Shown in pieces: positions 1-6,004 of a DNA stretch of 11,077 bases. Both the position numbers and the translations under genes were made by a program. Origin of the DNA: Thermoplasmata archaeon (GTDB taxonomy: Archaea > Thermoplasmatota > Thermoplasmata > UBA10834); the NCBI GenBank assembly GCA_025457845.1, contig JALOTO010000044.1:1-11077 (forward strand), written 5' to 3'. The notes below the pieces were generated by a model. It ran no database searches, was not told where the DNA came from, and saw nothing but the letters and a program-made list of their open reading frames with translations. The first letter of the stretch is position 1. The number at the start of each line of letters is the position of its first letter.

Positions 1-525
1 AGGAGGCTGCACGAGGGGGAGACCTGCGACTGCACCATGTCCAAGAGCACCCTCCAGTGCCCCGAGTGCGGGACCACCCTCTCGGAGGACGACGAGTACT
101 GCAGCAAGTGCGGTGTGGTCTTCTCGACGGACTTCAAGAAGGACCTCTACCAGTGCCCCGAGTGCGGGCGCGTGGTGGCAGAGGGCGAGAGGACCTGCGG
201 CTGCGGCGTCCTGCTGGTCGGCGAGGGGAACATGATATGCCAGGGATGCGGGGCCGAGATCCCCGAGACCGCGACCAAGTGCCCCATGTGCGACCGCCCC
301 CTCGTCGAGGAGGTCAGCGAGTGCCCGGCCTGCGGGAGGAGGGTGGAGAGGGACGCGGTCTCCTGCAAGTGTGGGGTCATGTTCTCGGACATGGTCGCCG
401 GGGTCGAGTGCTCCGAGTGCCGTGAGGTCGTGGACCTAGCTGACAAGTTCTGCCCGAAGTGCGGTGCCAGGTTCGCGGACGAGCCGAGGCTGGAAGGGAA
501 GGTGGAGAGAAAAGTGAGAAGATAG
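1..525 (+). CDS. Tandem zinc-ribbon protein, 5' end outside the window
   Basis: The first in-frame ATG is at 37, giving 162 residues, but the frame is open to base 1 and its 12 upstream codons read like the end of another ribbon (GETCDC), so the gene very likely starts before the window. Numbered from the ATG, 20 cysteines form five four-cysteine modules: 8/11/22/25, 40/43/54/56, 68/71/82/85, 96/99/110/112 and 125/128/139/142. In every module 14 residues separate the first cysteine from the third. Modules alternate between CxxC...CxxC and CxxC...CxC, and the upstream CDC continues the alternation. Each pair of knuckles probably binds one zinc. There is no signal peptide or membrane segment in the visible part. 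Short multi-ribbon proteins of this kind are common in archaea and their role is mostly unknown; binding to nucleic acid or a protein partner is only a guess. The gene converges on ftsZ with a 47-nt spacer. Confidence 0.8.
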   Translation, partial: RRLHEGETCDCTMSKSTLQCPECGTTLSEDDEYCSKCGVVFSTDFKKDLYQCPECGRVVAEGERTCGCGVLLVGEGNMICQGCGAEIPETATKCPMCDRPLVEEVSECPACGRRVERDAVSCKCGVMFSDMVAGVECSECREVVDLADKFCPKCGARFADEPRLEGKVERKVRR

Positions 526-542
526 GCGGGGTCCGCCCGCCT
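524..542. terminator. GC-rich hairpin between convergent genes
   Basis: AGGCGGG at 524-530 pairs perfectly with CCCGCCT at 536-542 across a 5-nt loop. It overlaps the last bases of the zinc-ribbon stop codon and lies in the 47-nt spacer before the end of the convergent ftsZ gene, followed by GTTTAG. The position suits a two-way transcription end. Archaeal termination depends mainly on T-runs and none is strong here, so the role is uncertain. Confidence 0.35.
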
Positions 543-572
543 GTTTAGTGGGTTTCACCGACGAGCGCGTGC

Positions 573-1769
573 TCATCTGACGAGGTCTATGCCGCCGTCG
601 TCGTCCTTGTAGCCGCGGCCGCTCGCGCCCCTGACGTTCTGGAGCTGCTTCGCCTCGTTCTTGCCCATGAAGCTGGACGACCTGGCGCCGGTGACGATGA
701 GCAGGATCTTGACCTGTCCCTCGTATTCGGGGTTGACGCTGCATCCCCAGATGATCCTCGCGTGCTTGGCGACCCTCTGGCCGACGACCTCGGCCGCCTT
801 CTGGGCCTCGGAGACGGTCATGTCCGGTCCGCCGACGACCCTTATCAGGGCGCCCTTCGCCTCCTTGAGGTCGATCTCGCCCAGCAGCGGGGAGTTCAGG
901 GCCTCGTCGATGGCCGACTCTACGCGCGTCTCGGCGTCGGGGTCCTCGGACTCGCCTATGCCGACGAAGGCGACTCCGCCCTCGTTCATGACGGTCATGA
1001 TGTCGCTGTAGTCCAGGTTGACCAGGCCAGGCTTGGTGATGATCTCGGTCAGCCCGCGGATCGTCTGCATCAGGACCTCGTCCGCGACCTTGAAGGCCGC
1101 ATCGACCGGGAGCTTCGGGACGAGTTCCAGGAGCTTGTCGTTCGGGATGACGATGGTCGTGTCGCAGATGCGCCTCAGCCTGTCCAGTCCGTCCGAGGCG
1201 TTCTCCATCCTGAGCTCGCCCTCCGCCTTGAACGGCATCGTGACGACTCCGATGGTGAGTGCCTTCATCTCCTTCGCGAGGCGCGCCGCGTAGTGAGCGG
1301 AACCGGTCCCGGTGCCGCCGCCCATCCCTGCCGTGACGAACACGATGTTCGCCCCGTTCAGGAAGTCGCGGATCTCCCTCTCGTTCTCCTTGGCCGCCGC
1401 CTCTCCCACCTGCGGGATGGCGCCTGCGCCCAGGCCCCTCGTGACGTTCTTCCCGATGAGGATCTTCTTGGGCGCGTGTATGGCCAGGAGGTGCTTCGCG
1501 TCAGTGTTTATGGCGCAGAGCTGTGCTCCGGATATACCGGCCTCGACACAGCGGTTGACTGTGTTGGACCCACCACCGCCGCAGCCGATGATCTTGATCG
1601 AGACATCGAGCTGGGCCGCGATCTTCAGTATCTCCTCGTCGTCCGCGGTCAATGCAGCAGAGGCTGGTGCAACTGTCTGCGGTTGCGCGGCGGGCGGAGA
1701 AGAAGTCTTCGCGTCGTTCAGTTCATCCACTTCTTTCCCCAATGCTTCCTTAACTAGAGACTTCGGCAT
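573..1769 (-). CDS. ftsZ: Cell division GTPase FtsZ (minus-strand paralogue)
   Basis: Tubulin-family GTPase that polymerises into the division ring at midcell; 398 residues. The GTP-binding loop GCGGGGSNT lies at 62-70, the tubulin signature GGGTGTGSA at 150-158, and the catalytic T7 loop NLDYSD at 251-256 with the two acidic residues needed to hydrolyse GTP on the neighbouring subunit. Residues 1-55 are a charged, Ala/Pro-rich extension longer than in the other copy. The tail is Gly/Asp-rich and ends GGIDLVR. I chose ATG 1769 because GGGGTG lies 5 nt upstream and a TATA box sits 41 nt upstream; the longer frame from 1820 would start inside that TATA box. His159 after the signature stands where the sister copy has Pro. 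The sister gene at 2101-3210 is divergent and well over half identical by eye. Whether this is FtsZ1 or FtsZ2 cannot be settled without a tree. Confidence 0.95.
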   Translation of the reverse strand: MPKSLVKEALGKEVDELNDAKTSSPPAAQPQTVAPASAALTADDEEILKIAAQLDVSIKIIGCGGGGSNTVNRCVEAGISGAQLCAINTDAKHLLAIHAPKKILIGKNVTRGLGAGAIPQVGEAAAKENEREIRDFLNGANIVFVTAGMGGGTGTGSAHYAARLAKEMKALTIGVVTMPFKAEGELRMENASDGLDRLRRICDTTIVIPNDKLLELVPKLPVDAAFKVADEVLMQTIRGLTEIITKPGLVNLDYSDIMTVMNEGGVAFVGIGESEDPDAETRVESAIDEALNSPLLGEIDLKEAKGALIRVVGGPDMTVSEAQKAAEVVGQRVAKHARIIWGCSVNPEYEGQVKILLIVTGARSSSFMGKNEAKQLQNVRGASGRGYKDDDGGIDLVR

Positions 1770-1809
1770 GAGTGCACCCCGTCTGACTGACAAGTAATCC
1801 TGTTCCGTG

Positions 1810-1817
1810 AATATAAA
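1810..1817 (-). promoter_or_regulatory. TATA box of the minus-strand ftsZ
   Basis: On the minus strand this reads TTTATATT, close to the archaeal TATA consensus. A start of transcription about 25 nt downstream, near 1788, would leave a leader of about 19 nt carrying GGGGTG (1775-1780) 5 nt before the ATG at 1769. Confidence 0.65.
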
Positions 1818-1853
1818 CATTGCTAGTCAGTGGTGAGAGCCAGTATTCCCTAG

Positions 1854-1872
1854 TGATTCTCTAGGAGAATCA
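1854..1872. promoter_or_regulatory. Perfect 8-bp inverted repeat, candidate operator
   Basis: TGATTCTC-TAG-GAGAATCA is a perfect 8-bp inverted repeat with a 3-nt spacer, lying 37 nt upstream of the minus-strand ftsZ TATA box in the region shared by two divergent ftsZ genes. Its symmetry and modest AT content in GC-rich DNA fit a site for a dimeric transcription factor. It has no T-run and lies upstream of both genes, so a terminator is unlikely. No regulator can be named. Confidence 0.45.
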
Positions 1873-2045
1873 AAGGTCGGACGAAGTGTCTTACGAGCGG
1901 CGGGCGAATACGGGCGAAGAGGTCTCGACCAAGGGCCCTCGAGGACACGGGTTGCTCGCGCGAGACCGCGCGTCGCGGGCGTATCTTTTCCCGATTGAAT
2001 TTACCGCGCGGGGCGCACCGCGAGCCGGAGCCAGCCAGTGGCAAA
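1873..2045. other. GC-rich interior of the divergent ftsZ intergenic region
   Basis: Together with the flanking promoters and the palindrome this makes up the 331-nt gap between the two ftsZ genes. Open frames here are short and lack a ribosome-binding site or recognisable product. I looked for a tRNA, C/D-box motifs and other structured RNA and saw nothing convincing. Small self-complementary GC motifs near 1955-1980 are expected at this base composition. Confidence 0.5.
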
Positions 2046-2069
2046 TTATATAGGACAGTGATTATATAC
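2046..2069 (+). promoter_or_regulatory. Two TATA-like boxes of the plus-strand ftsZ
   Basis: TTATATAG at 2046-2053 and TTATATAC at 2062-2069 share ATTATATA as a direct repeat spaced 16 bp apart. The first would start transcription near 2075, leaving a leader of about 26 nt; the second near 2091, about 10 nt before the ATG at 2101. Either one or both may be used. Confidence 0.6.
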
Positions 2070-2100
2070 GTGTGGTGCAAACGCCTTAGGATGGGATGAC

Positions 2101-3210
2101 ATGAAGTCGCTTATAGACGATGCTCTTGAATTGCACGCGATGGAGCAGGGAAGGCCAGCGCTCAGCACGCCCGACGACGCAGAACTCATGCAGATCGTCG
2201 AGAAGCTGAAGGTGAACATAACCATAGTGGGCTGCGGGGGAGGTGGCTCGAACACCGTCAACAGGCTCAGCCAATCCGGGATCTTCGGGGCCGAGCTCGT
2301 CGCCGCCAACAGCGATGCTAAGCACCTGCTGCACGTCCACTCGCCTCACAAGGTCCTCCTGGGCAAGTCGCTCACGAAGGGCCTCGGCGCGGGCGCGCTG
2401 CCCGAGATCGGAGAGCGCGCGGCACAGGAGGCGGAGGAGGAGCTCAAGAGCTACGTCAAGGGCTCCAACATCGTCTTCATCACCGCTGGCATGGGCGGAG
2501 GGACGGGCACGGGCTCGGCGCCCTTCGTCGCGAGGCTGGCCAGGGAGTCCGGCGCCCTCGTCATAGGCGTGGTCACCCTGCCCTTCAAGGCCGAAGGGAA
2601 GCTGAGGCTCGAGAATGCTCTCAAGGGGCTGGAGCGGCTGCGGATGAACTGCGACACCATCGCGGTCGTGCCGAACGACAAGCTGCTCGAGCTGGTCCCC
2701 AAGCTCCCCCTGGACGCGGCGTTCAGGGTGGCGGATGAGGTCCTGATGGAGTCCATCAAGGGCCTCACCGAGATCATCACGAAGCCCGGGCTCGTGAACC
2801 TGGACTTCAACGACGTGATGACGATAATGAAGAACGGCGGCGTCGCGATGATAGGCATGGGCGAGGCTGACAACAAGACCTCGAGGGGCGACAGGATCGA
2901 GTCCGCGGTGAAGCAGGCCCTCGAGTCGCCATTGCTGGGAGACGTCGACCTCTCCACGGCGAGGGGGGCGCTCATAAGGGTCACCGGCGGTAACGACATG
3001 ACGGTGTCAGAGGCGGAGAAGGCCGCTGAGATGATCATGAAGCGCGTGAACCCGACTGCCAGGCTCATCTGGGGTTGCAGCGTCGACCCGTCGATGTCCG
3101 GGCTCGTGAGGGTCATGGCGGTGCTCACCGGCGTCAAGCCGCCGACCATCGCGACCGTCGAGCAGGACAACTCGCTCGAGACCAAGCACGGGGTCAAGCT
3201 GGTCCGCTGA
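2101..3210 (+). CDS. ftsZ: Cell division GTPase FtsZ (plus-strand paralogue)
   Basis: Second FtsZ, 369 residues, expected to polymerise with GTP at the division site. GCGGGGSNT lies at 44-52, the signature GGGTGTGSA at 132-140 followed by the usual Pro141, and the catalytic T7 loop NLDFND at 233-238. The N-terminal extension is about 38 residues, shorter than in the minus-strand copy, and the tail ends GVKLVR. Core loops are colinear with the other copy, differing only in small indels, and much of the middle is almost identical. ATG 2101 is preceded by two TATA-like boxes and a purine-rich stretch, AGGATGGGATGAC, that itself holds two ATGs each followed after one codon by a stop in other frames. 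rnp2 begins 6 nt downstream and is probably co-transcribed. Many archaea carry two FtsZ proteins with different roles in ring assembly and constriction; which role this copy plays is not visible. Confidence 0.96.
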   Translation: MKSLIDDALELHAMEQGRPALSTPDDAELMQIVEKLKVNITIVGCGGGGSNTVNRLSQSGIFGAELVAANSDAKHLLHVHSPHKVLLGKSLTKGLGAGALPEIGERAAQEAEEELKSYVKGSNIVFITAGMGGGTGTGSAPFVARLARESGALVIGVVTLPFKAEGKLRLENALKGLERLRMNCDTIAVVPNDKLLELVPKLPLDAAFRVADEVLMESIKGLTEIITKPGLVNLDFNDVMTIMKNGGVAMIGMGEADNKTSRGDRIESAVKQALESPLLGDVDLSTARGALIRVTGGNDMTVSEAEKAAEMIMKRVNPTARLIWGCSVDPSMSGLVRVMAVLTGVKPPTIATVEQDNSLETKHGVKLVR

Positions 3211-3216
3211 GCTCAC

Positions 3217-3549
3217 ATGCCGAAGAAGCAACCTGGCGAGAAGTACAGGTACATCGCGTTCAGGGTCGATGCCGACGTGCCTCCCGCCAGAAACGATTTC
3301 CTCTCTTCTTTGCTCTCCAGGTCCAGGGGCACCTCCCTCGGCGACCGTTTCCGCATAACGGTATTCGAGCCGGAGGTCGGCATACTGAAGGTCCCCCACA
3401 GGCTGAAGGACGACGCCATCGAGGTCCTCGCGTCGGTGGACTCCGTGAGGGGAAGGCCGTGCAGGGTCACGACGCTGAGGACCTCGGGGACCATCAAGAC
3501 CTTGAAGGAGAAGTACCTCCCTGGCAAGCCGTCGGGACCGCGGGACTGA
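3217..3549 (+). CDS. rnp2: RNase P protein component 2 (Pop5/Rpp14 family)
   Basis: Archaeal Pop5 homologue of 110 residues, a protein subunit of RNase P that acts with the catalytic RNA to remove 5' leaders from pre-tRNA. The start YRYIAFRV (10-17) and the end SGTIKTLKEKYL (90-101) are characteristic of the family, and the length is normal. A basic first ten residues and a short Pro/Gly-rich tail flank the core. ATG 3217 is the first start after the ftsZ stop, 6 nt away; I see no strong Shine-Dalgarno. The partner Rnp3/Rpp30, which often lies next to Pop5 in this block, is absent from the window, and ftsZ occupies the upstream position. A 122-nt gap with a promoter follows before psmA. Confidence 0.9.
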   Translation: MPKKQPGEKYRYIAFRVDADVPPARNDFLSSLLSRSRGTSLGDRFRITVFEPEVGILKVPHRLKDDAIEVLASVDSVRGRPCRVTTLRTSGTIKTLKEKYLPGKPSGPRD

Positions 3550-3583
3550 GGGCTCCGGGCGACCGTCCCCTTAGCCGACAAAC

Positions 3584-3591
3584 TTTATATT
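3584..3591 (+). promoter_or_regulatory. TATA box of the psmA-sdo1 unit
   Basis: TTTATATT in an AT-rich patch between rnp2 and psmA matches the archaeal TATA consensus. Transcription would begin near 3613-3617, leaving a leader of about 55-60 nt. That leader ends with GAGGTG (3658-3663) 8 nt before the psmA ATG, a good match to the end of archaeal 16S rRNA. Confidence 0.65.
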
Positions 3592-3671
3592 GAGTTATCA
3601 CGTTAGGCTGAATCCAGGTTTGTAAAGGGATATCTGGACTCATCTCCCCCTGTGGAAGAGGTGTCATCAAC

Positions 3672-4388
3672 ATGCAACCAGGACAGATGGCGTATGACCG
3701 GGCGATCACAGTCTTCTCGCCCGATGGCAGATTGTTCCAGGTCGAGTACGCACGCGAGGCCGTGAAGAGGGGCACGACGACTGTCGGGCTCAAGTTCAAG
3801 GACGGCGTCGCGCTCATCGTGGACAAGAGGATCGCGAGCAAGCTCATCGAGTCGAAGTCGATCGAGAAGATATTCCAGATCGACGAGCACATCGGCTGCG
3901 CCACCTCCGGGCTGGTCGCGGACGCGAGGGTGCTCGTGGACTACGCTAGGACCATCGCGCAGATCAACAAGGTCACCTACGCGGAGAAGATCGACATCGA
4001 GACGATAGTGAAGCGCCTCTGCGACTTCAAGCAGAACTACACCCAGTACGGCGGCGTCAGGCCCTTCGGGACCGCGCTGCTGGTGGCGGGCGTGGACGAG
4101 ACCGGGTGCCATCTCTTCGAGACGGACCCGAGCGGCGCCCTCGTCGCCTACAAGGCAGGATCCATCGGCGCTGGCAAGAACGCCATCATGGACGTCTTCG
4201 AGGAGGAGTACAGGGAGGACATGACCATGGAGGAAGCGGTCGTCCTCGGGCTCAAGGCCCTCTCGAAGGCGACCGAGGAGAAGCTGAACACGAAGGCCGT
4301 CGAGATCGGGCTGGTCAAGGTGGGCGAGAAGTTCAAGATGCTCCCCGAGGCCGACGTCGAGGCGTTCGTGAAGAAGGCTTCAGGCTGA
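3672..4388 (+). CDS. psmA: 20S proteasome alpha subunit
   Basis: Forms the outer, non-catalytic seven-membered rings of the 20S proteasome, which gate substrate entry and dock the ATPase cap. 238 residues, normal length. The N-terminus GQMAYDRAITVFSPDGRLFQ is nearly the same as in Thermoplasma, with the gate motif YDR at 8-10. SIEKI at 63-67 keeps the lysine (Lys66) that in Thermoplasma binds the C-terminal HbYX motif of the ATPase, and YTQYGGVRPFG near 119-129 is also typical. The start is fixed by GAGGTG 8 nt upstream. sdo1 follows after 10 nt. No beta subunit (the protease) or ATPase gene is in the window, so those lie elsewhere. Confidence 0.97.
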   Translation: MQPGQMAYDRAITVFSPDGRLFQVEYAREAVKRGTTTVGLKFKDGVALIVDKRIASKLIESKSIEKIFQIDEHIGCATSGLVADARVLVDYARTIAQINKVTYAEKIDIETIVKRLCDFKQNYTQYGGVRPFGTALLVAGVDETGCHLFETDPSGALVAYKAGSIGAGKNAIMDVFEEEYREDMTMEEAVVLGLKALSKATEEKLNTKAVEIGLVKVGEKFKMLPEADVEAFVKKASG

Positions 4389-4398
4389 GCTGACCCAC

Positions 4399-5103
4399 AT
4401 GGTAGACCTCGACGAGGCAATAGTCGCAAGGTACGAGTCCCACGGCGAGAGCTTCGAGATACTCATAGACCCCGGCGTCGTCCAGAAGATGAAGGACGGC
4501 AAGGAGGTCGACCTGCTGGACCACATGGTCATCGACACCATCTTCAAGAACGCGAAGAAGGGGACCAGGGCCCAGGAGGACAAGATCAAGGAGATCTTCG
4601 GCACGACGGAGCCGCTCGAGGTCGCGAAGGTCATAATACTCAAGGGCGAGGTTCAGCTCACCACCGAGCAGCGCAAGATAATGCAGGAGAACAAGCGCAA
4701 GAGGATCGTGGAGTACATCGCCCGGAACGCGATGAACCCGCAGACCGGCGGGCCCCACCCCCCGACGAGGATCGAGACCGCGATGGAGGAGGCGAGGATA
4801 CACATCGACCCGTTCAAGTCCGTCGAGGCGCAGGTCCCGGCGGTCATGGACGCCATCAGGCCGCTCATCCCCATCAGGTTCGACAAGGTCCGCATAGCCG
4901 TGAAGGTCTCCGGGGAGAACTACGGGCGCTGCTACGAGGAGTTCAAGCACTTCGGCAAGATCCTCAAGGAGGAGTGGCAGAAGGACGGCTCCTGGATAGG
5001 CGTCGTCGAGATGCCAGCAGGCCTCCAGACCGACTTCATGGAGAAGGTCGGCAACAGGACCCACGGCGAGGCGGAGACCAAGGTGGTCAAGGGAGCGATG
5101 TGA
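4399..5103 (+). CDS. sdo1: Ribosome maturation protein SBDS/Sdo1
   Basis: Homologue of human SBDS and yeast Sdo1, which in eukaryotes work with an EF-2-like GTPase to free the large subunit from an anti-association factor; the archaeal protein has also been linked to the exosome. 234 residues, the usual archaeal length. The N-terminal FYSH domain (about 1-90) holds VARYESHGESFEILIDP and the family motif GEVQLTTEQR (83-92); a three-helix middle domain (about 95-160) and a C-terminal ferredoxin-like domain (about 162-230) follow. ATG 4399 lies 10 nt after the psmA stop, so the two are probably translated from one message. A 204-nt structured gap separates it from rrp4, unlike the tight packing that follows. 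Confidence 0.95.
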   Translation: MVDLDEAIVARYESHGESFEILIDPGVVQKMKDGKEVDLLDHMVIDTIFKNAKKGTRAQEDKIKEIFGTTEPLEVAKVIILKGEVQLTTEQRKIMQENKRKRIVEYIARNAMNPQTGGPHPPTRIETAMEEARIHIDPFKSVEAQVPAVMDAIRPLIPIRFDKVRIAVKVSGENYGRCYEEFKHFGKILKEEWQKDGSWIGVVEMPAGLQTDFMEKVGNRTHGEAETKVVKGAM

Positions 5104-5128
5104 GGGAAGAGGCGCCCTGGCGCTCTGG

Positions 5129-5155
5129 CCCGCACCCTGCGATAGGGGGTGCGGG
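5129..5155. terminator. 9-bp perfect hairpin after sdo1, possible terminator or processing signal
   Basis: CCCGCACCC (5129-5137) pairs perfectly with GGGTGCGGG (5147-5155) across a 9-nt loop, 25 nt after the sdo1 stop. A smaller GCGCC/GGCGC stem lies just before it (5112-5123). A five-T run follows at 5184-5188. This may end the psmA-sdo1 transcript, stabilise its 3' end, or sit in a leader of rrp4. Confidence 0.45.
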
Positions 5156-5273
5156 GGACCAAAACCTTAAAATGGGAGACGCGTTTTTGCCCTTCGACGA
5201 GAGACAAGGGTAAATGCGCTGCGCTGCACGCTCATCGGACCACTAAATCGGGCCGGAGCTGGCGAGCAGAGTG

Positions 5274-5280
5274 TTTATCA
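5274..5280 (+). promoter_or_regulatory. TATA-like element of the rrp4-pfdB unit
   Basis: TTTATCA is centred about 31 nt before the rrp4 ATG, so transcription would start near 5303 and leave a leader of only about 5 nt. An alternative promoter is CTTAAAAT at 5166-5173, which would give a longer leader. GGTGA at 5291-5295 would serve as a Shine-Dalgarno only on the longer transcript. Confidence 0.45.
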
Positions 5281-5307
5281 CCATCGACTCGGTGAAGTGA
5301 GAGAAGG

Positions 5308-6000
5308 ATGCAGAGTGGTGATTCTAAGGAGACCGCCAGGGAGATAGTCGTCCCGGGCGACCTCCTCGATGACACGGGCAAGGAGCCCGGTCCCGGGGCG
5401 TATGCCGAGGGCAAGAAGGTCTTCGCGGCGCAGCTCGGGATCAAGACGGTGCGGTCGGACATGGTCGGGGTGGTCCCGCTCGCGGGGCAGTACATCCCGG
5501 CGAGGGGCGACCTCGTCATCGGGAAGATAGTGGACATGAGCGCATCGAGCTGGCTCGTGGACATAAACGCGCCGTGGCCGTCGCCGCTGCACGTGAACGA
5601 GGTGCCCTGGAGGGTCGAGTTCGGCGAGACCAGGAAGTTCATGACCACCGGGGACGTGCTGCTGCTCAAGGTCGAGGGGTTCGACGAGTACATGCGGATA
5701 ACGGTCTCGATGAAGGACCACGGGCTGCGGAAGCTGACGGGCGGCATGGTCCTGGAGATCTCGCCTACGAAGGTGCCGAGGGTCATCGGCAAGAACGGCT
5801 CCATGATCCAGATGCTCAAGAACATGACGGGCTGCAGGATCTACGTGGGCCAGAACGGACGGATATGGGTCGATGGAGAGCTGGACAGCATCACCAAGGC
5901 TGTGAGCGCCATCAAGCTCATCGAGGATGAGGCGCACAACATGGGCCTCACCGAGAAGGTCAAGAAACTGCTGGAGGGAACGTCCAGCCAAGGAGCGTGA
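5308..6000 (+). CDS. rrp4: Exosome RNA-binding cap subunit Rrp4
   Basis: Forms, alone or mixed with Csl4, the three-subunit cap on the archaeal exosome that captures RNA and feeds it into the Rrp41/Rrp42 ring. 230 residues, normal. The N-terminal domain carries VPGDLL (15-20) and [13 protein letters not shown]; an S1 domain spans about 66-140; a KH domain spans about 147-212 with its GxxG loop as GKNG (161-164). ATG 5308 is the first good start, close behind a TATA-like element. The rrp4 stop is 4 nt from the rrp41 ATG, and AAGGAG near its 3' end serves as the ribosome-binding site of rrp41. It is the first gene of a compact seven-gene run. Confidence 0.96.
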   Translation: MQSGDSKETAREIVVPGDLLDDTGKEPGPGAYAEGKKVFAAQLGIKTVRSDMVGVVPLAGQYIPARGDLVIGKIVDMSASSWLVDINAPWPSPLHVNEVPWRVEFGETRKFMTTGDVLLLKVEGFDEYMRITVSMKDHGLRKLTGGMVLEISPTKVPRVIGKNGSMIQMLKNMTGCRIYVGQNGRIWVDGELDSITKAVSAIKLIEDEAHNMGLTEKVKKLLEGTSSQGA

Positions 6001-6004
6001 GACA

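Larger units (their letters stand above)
5104..5307 (+). other. 204-nt gap between sdo1 and rrp4
   Basis: The largest gap inside the superoperon. It holds the hairpin pair, an A-rich patch (CTTAAAAT at 5166-5173), the T-run, and a TATA-like element near its end. The open frames are tiny, for example 13 codons from 5172, and lack support. I see no tRNA or known RNA signature. It most likely separates two transcription units. Confidence 0.5.

Noticed and set aside
762..1757. 331-codon plus-strand open frame opposite ftsZ
   Set aside because: It is the antisense of a clear ftsZ; the translation is Arg/Asp/Leu-rich low-complexity with no domain. Long shadow frames are expected in GC-rich coding DNA.
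1770..1820. Longer FtsZ start at 1820 on the minus strand
   Set aside because: The ATG lies in the TATA box, and ATG 1769 has a ribosome-binding site at good spacing.
1850..2080. 76-codon minus-strand frame in the ftsZ intergenic region
   Set aside because: It spans the plus-strand TATA boxes, has no ribosome-binding site and shows a random composition.
3613..3638. TCCAG/CTGGA pair in the psmA leader
   Set aside because: Only 5 bp with a 16-nt loop; expected by chance.
5172..5213. 13-codon frame MGDAFLPFDERQG in the sdo1-rrp4 gap
   Set aside because: Too short, no ribosome-binding site and no resemblance to known small proteins.
5927..6004. Upstream extension of rrp41 inside rrp4
   Set aside because: It overlaps the rrp4 coding region, has no family resemblance, and ATG 6005 has a good Shine-Dalgarno.
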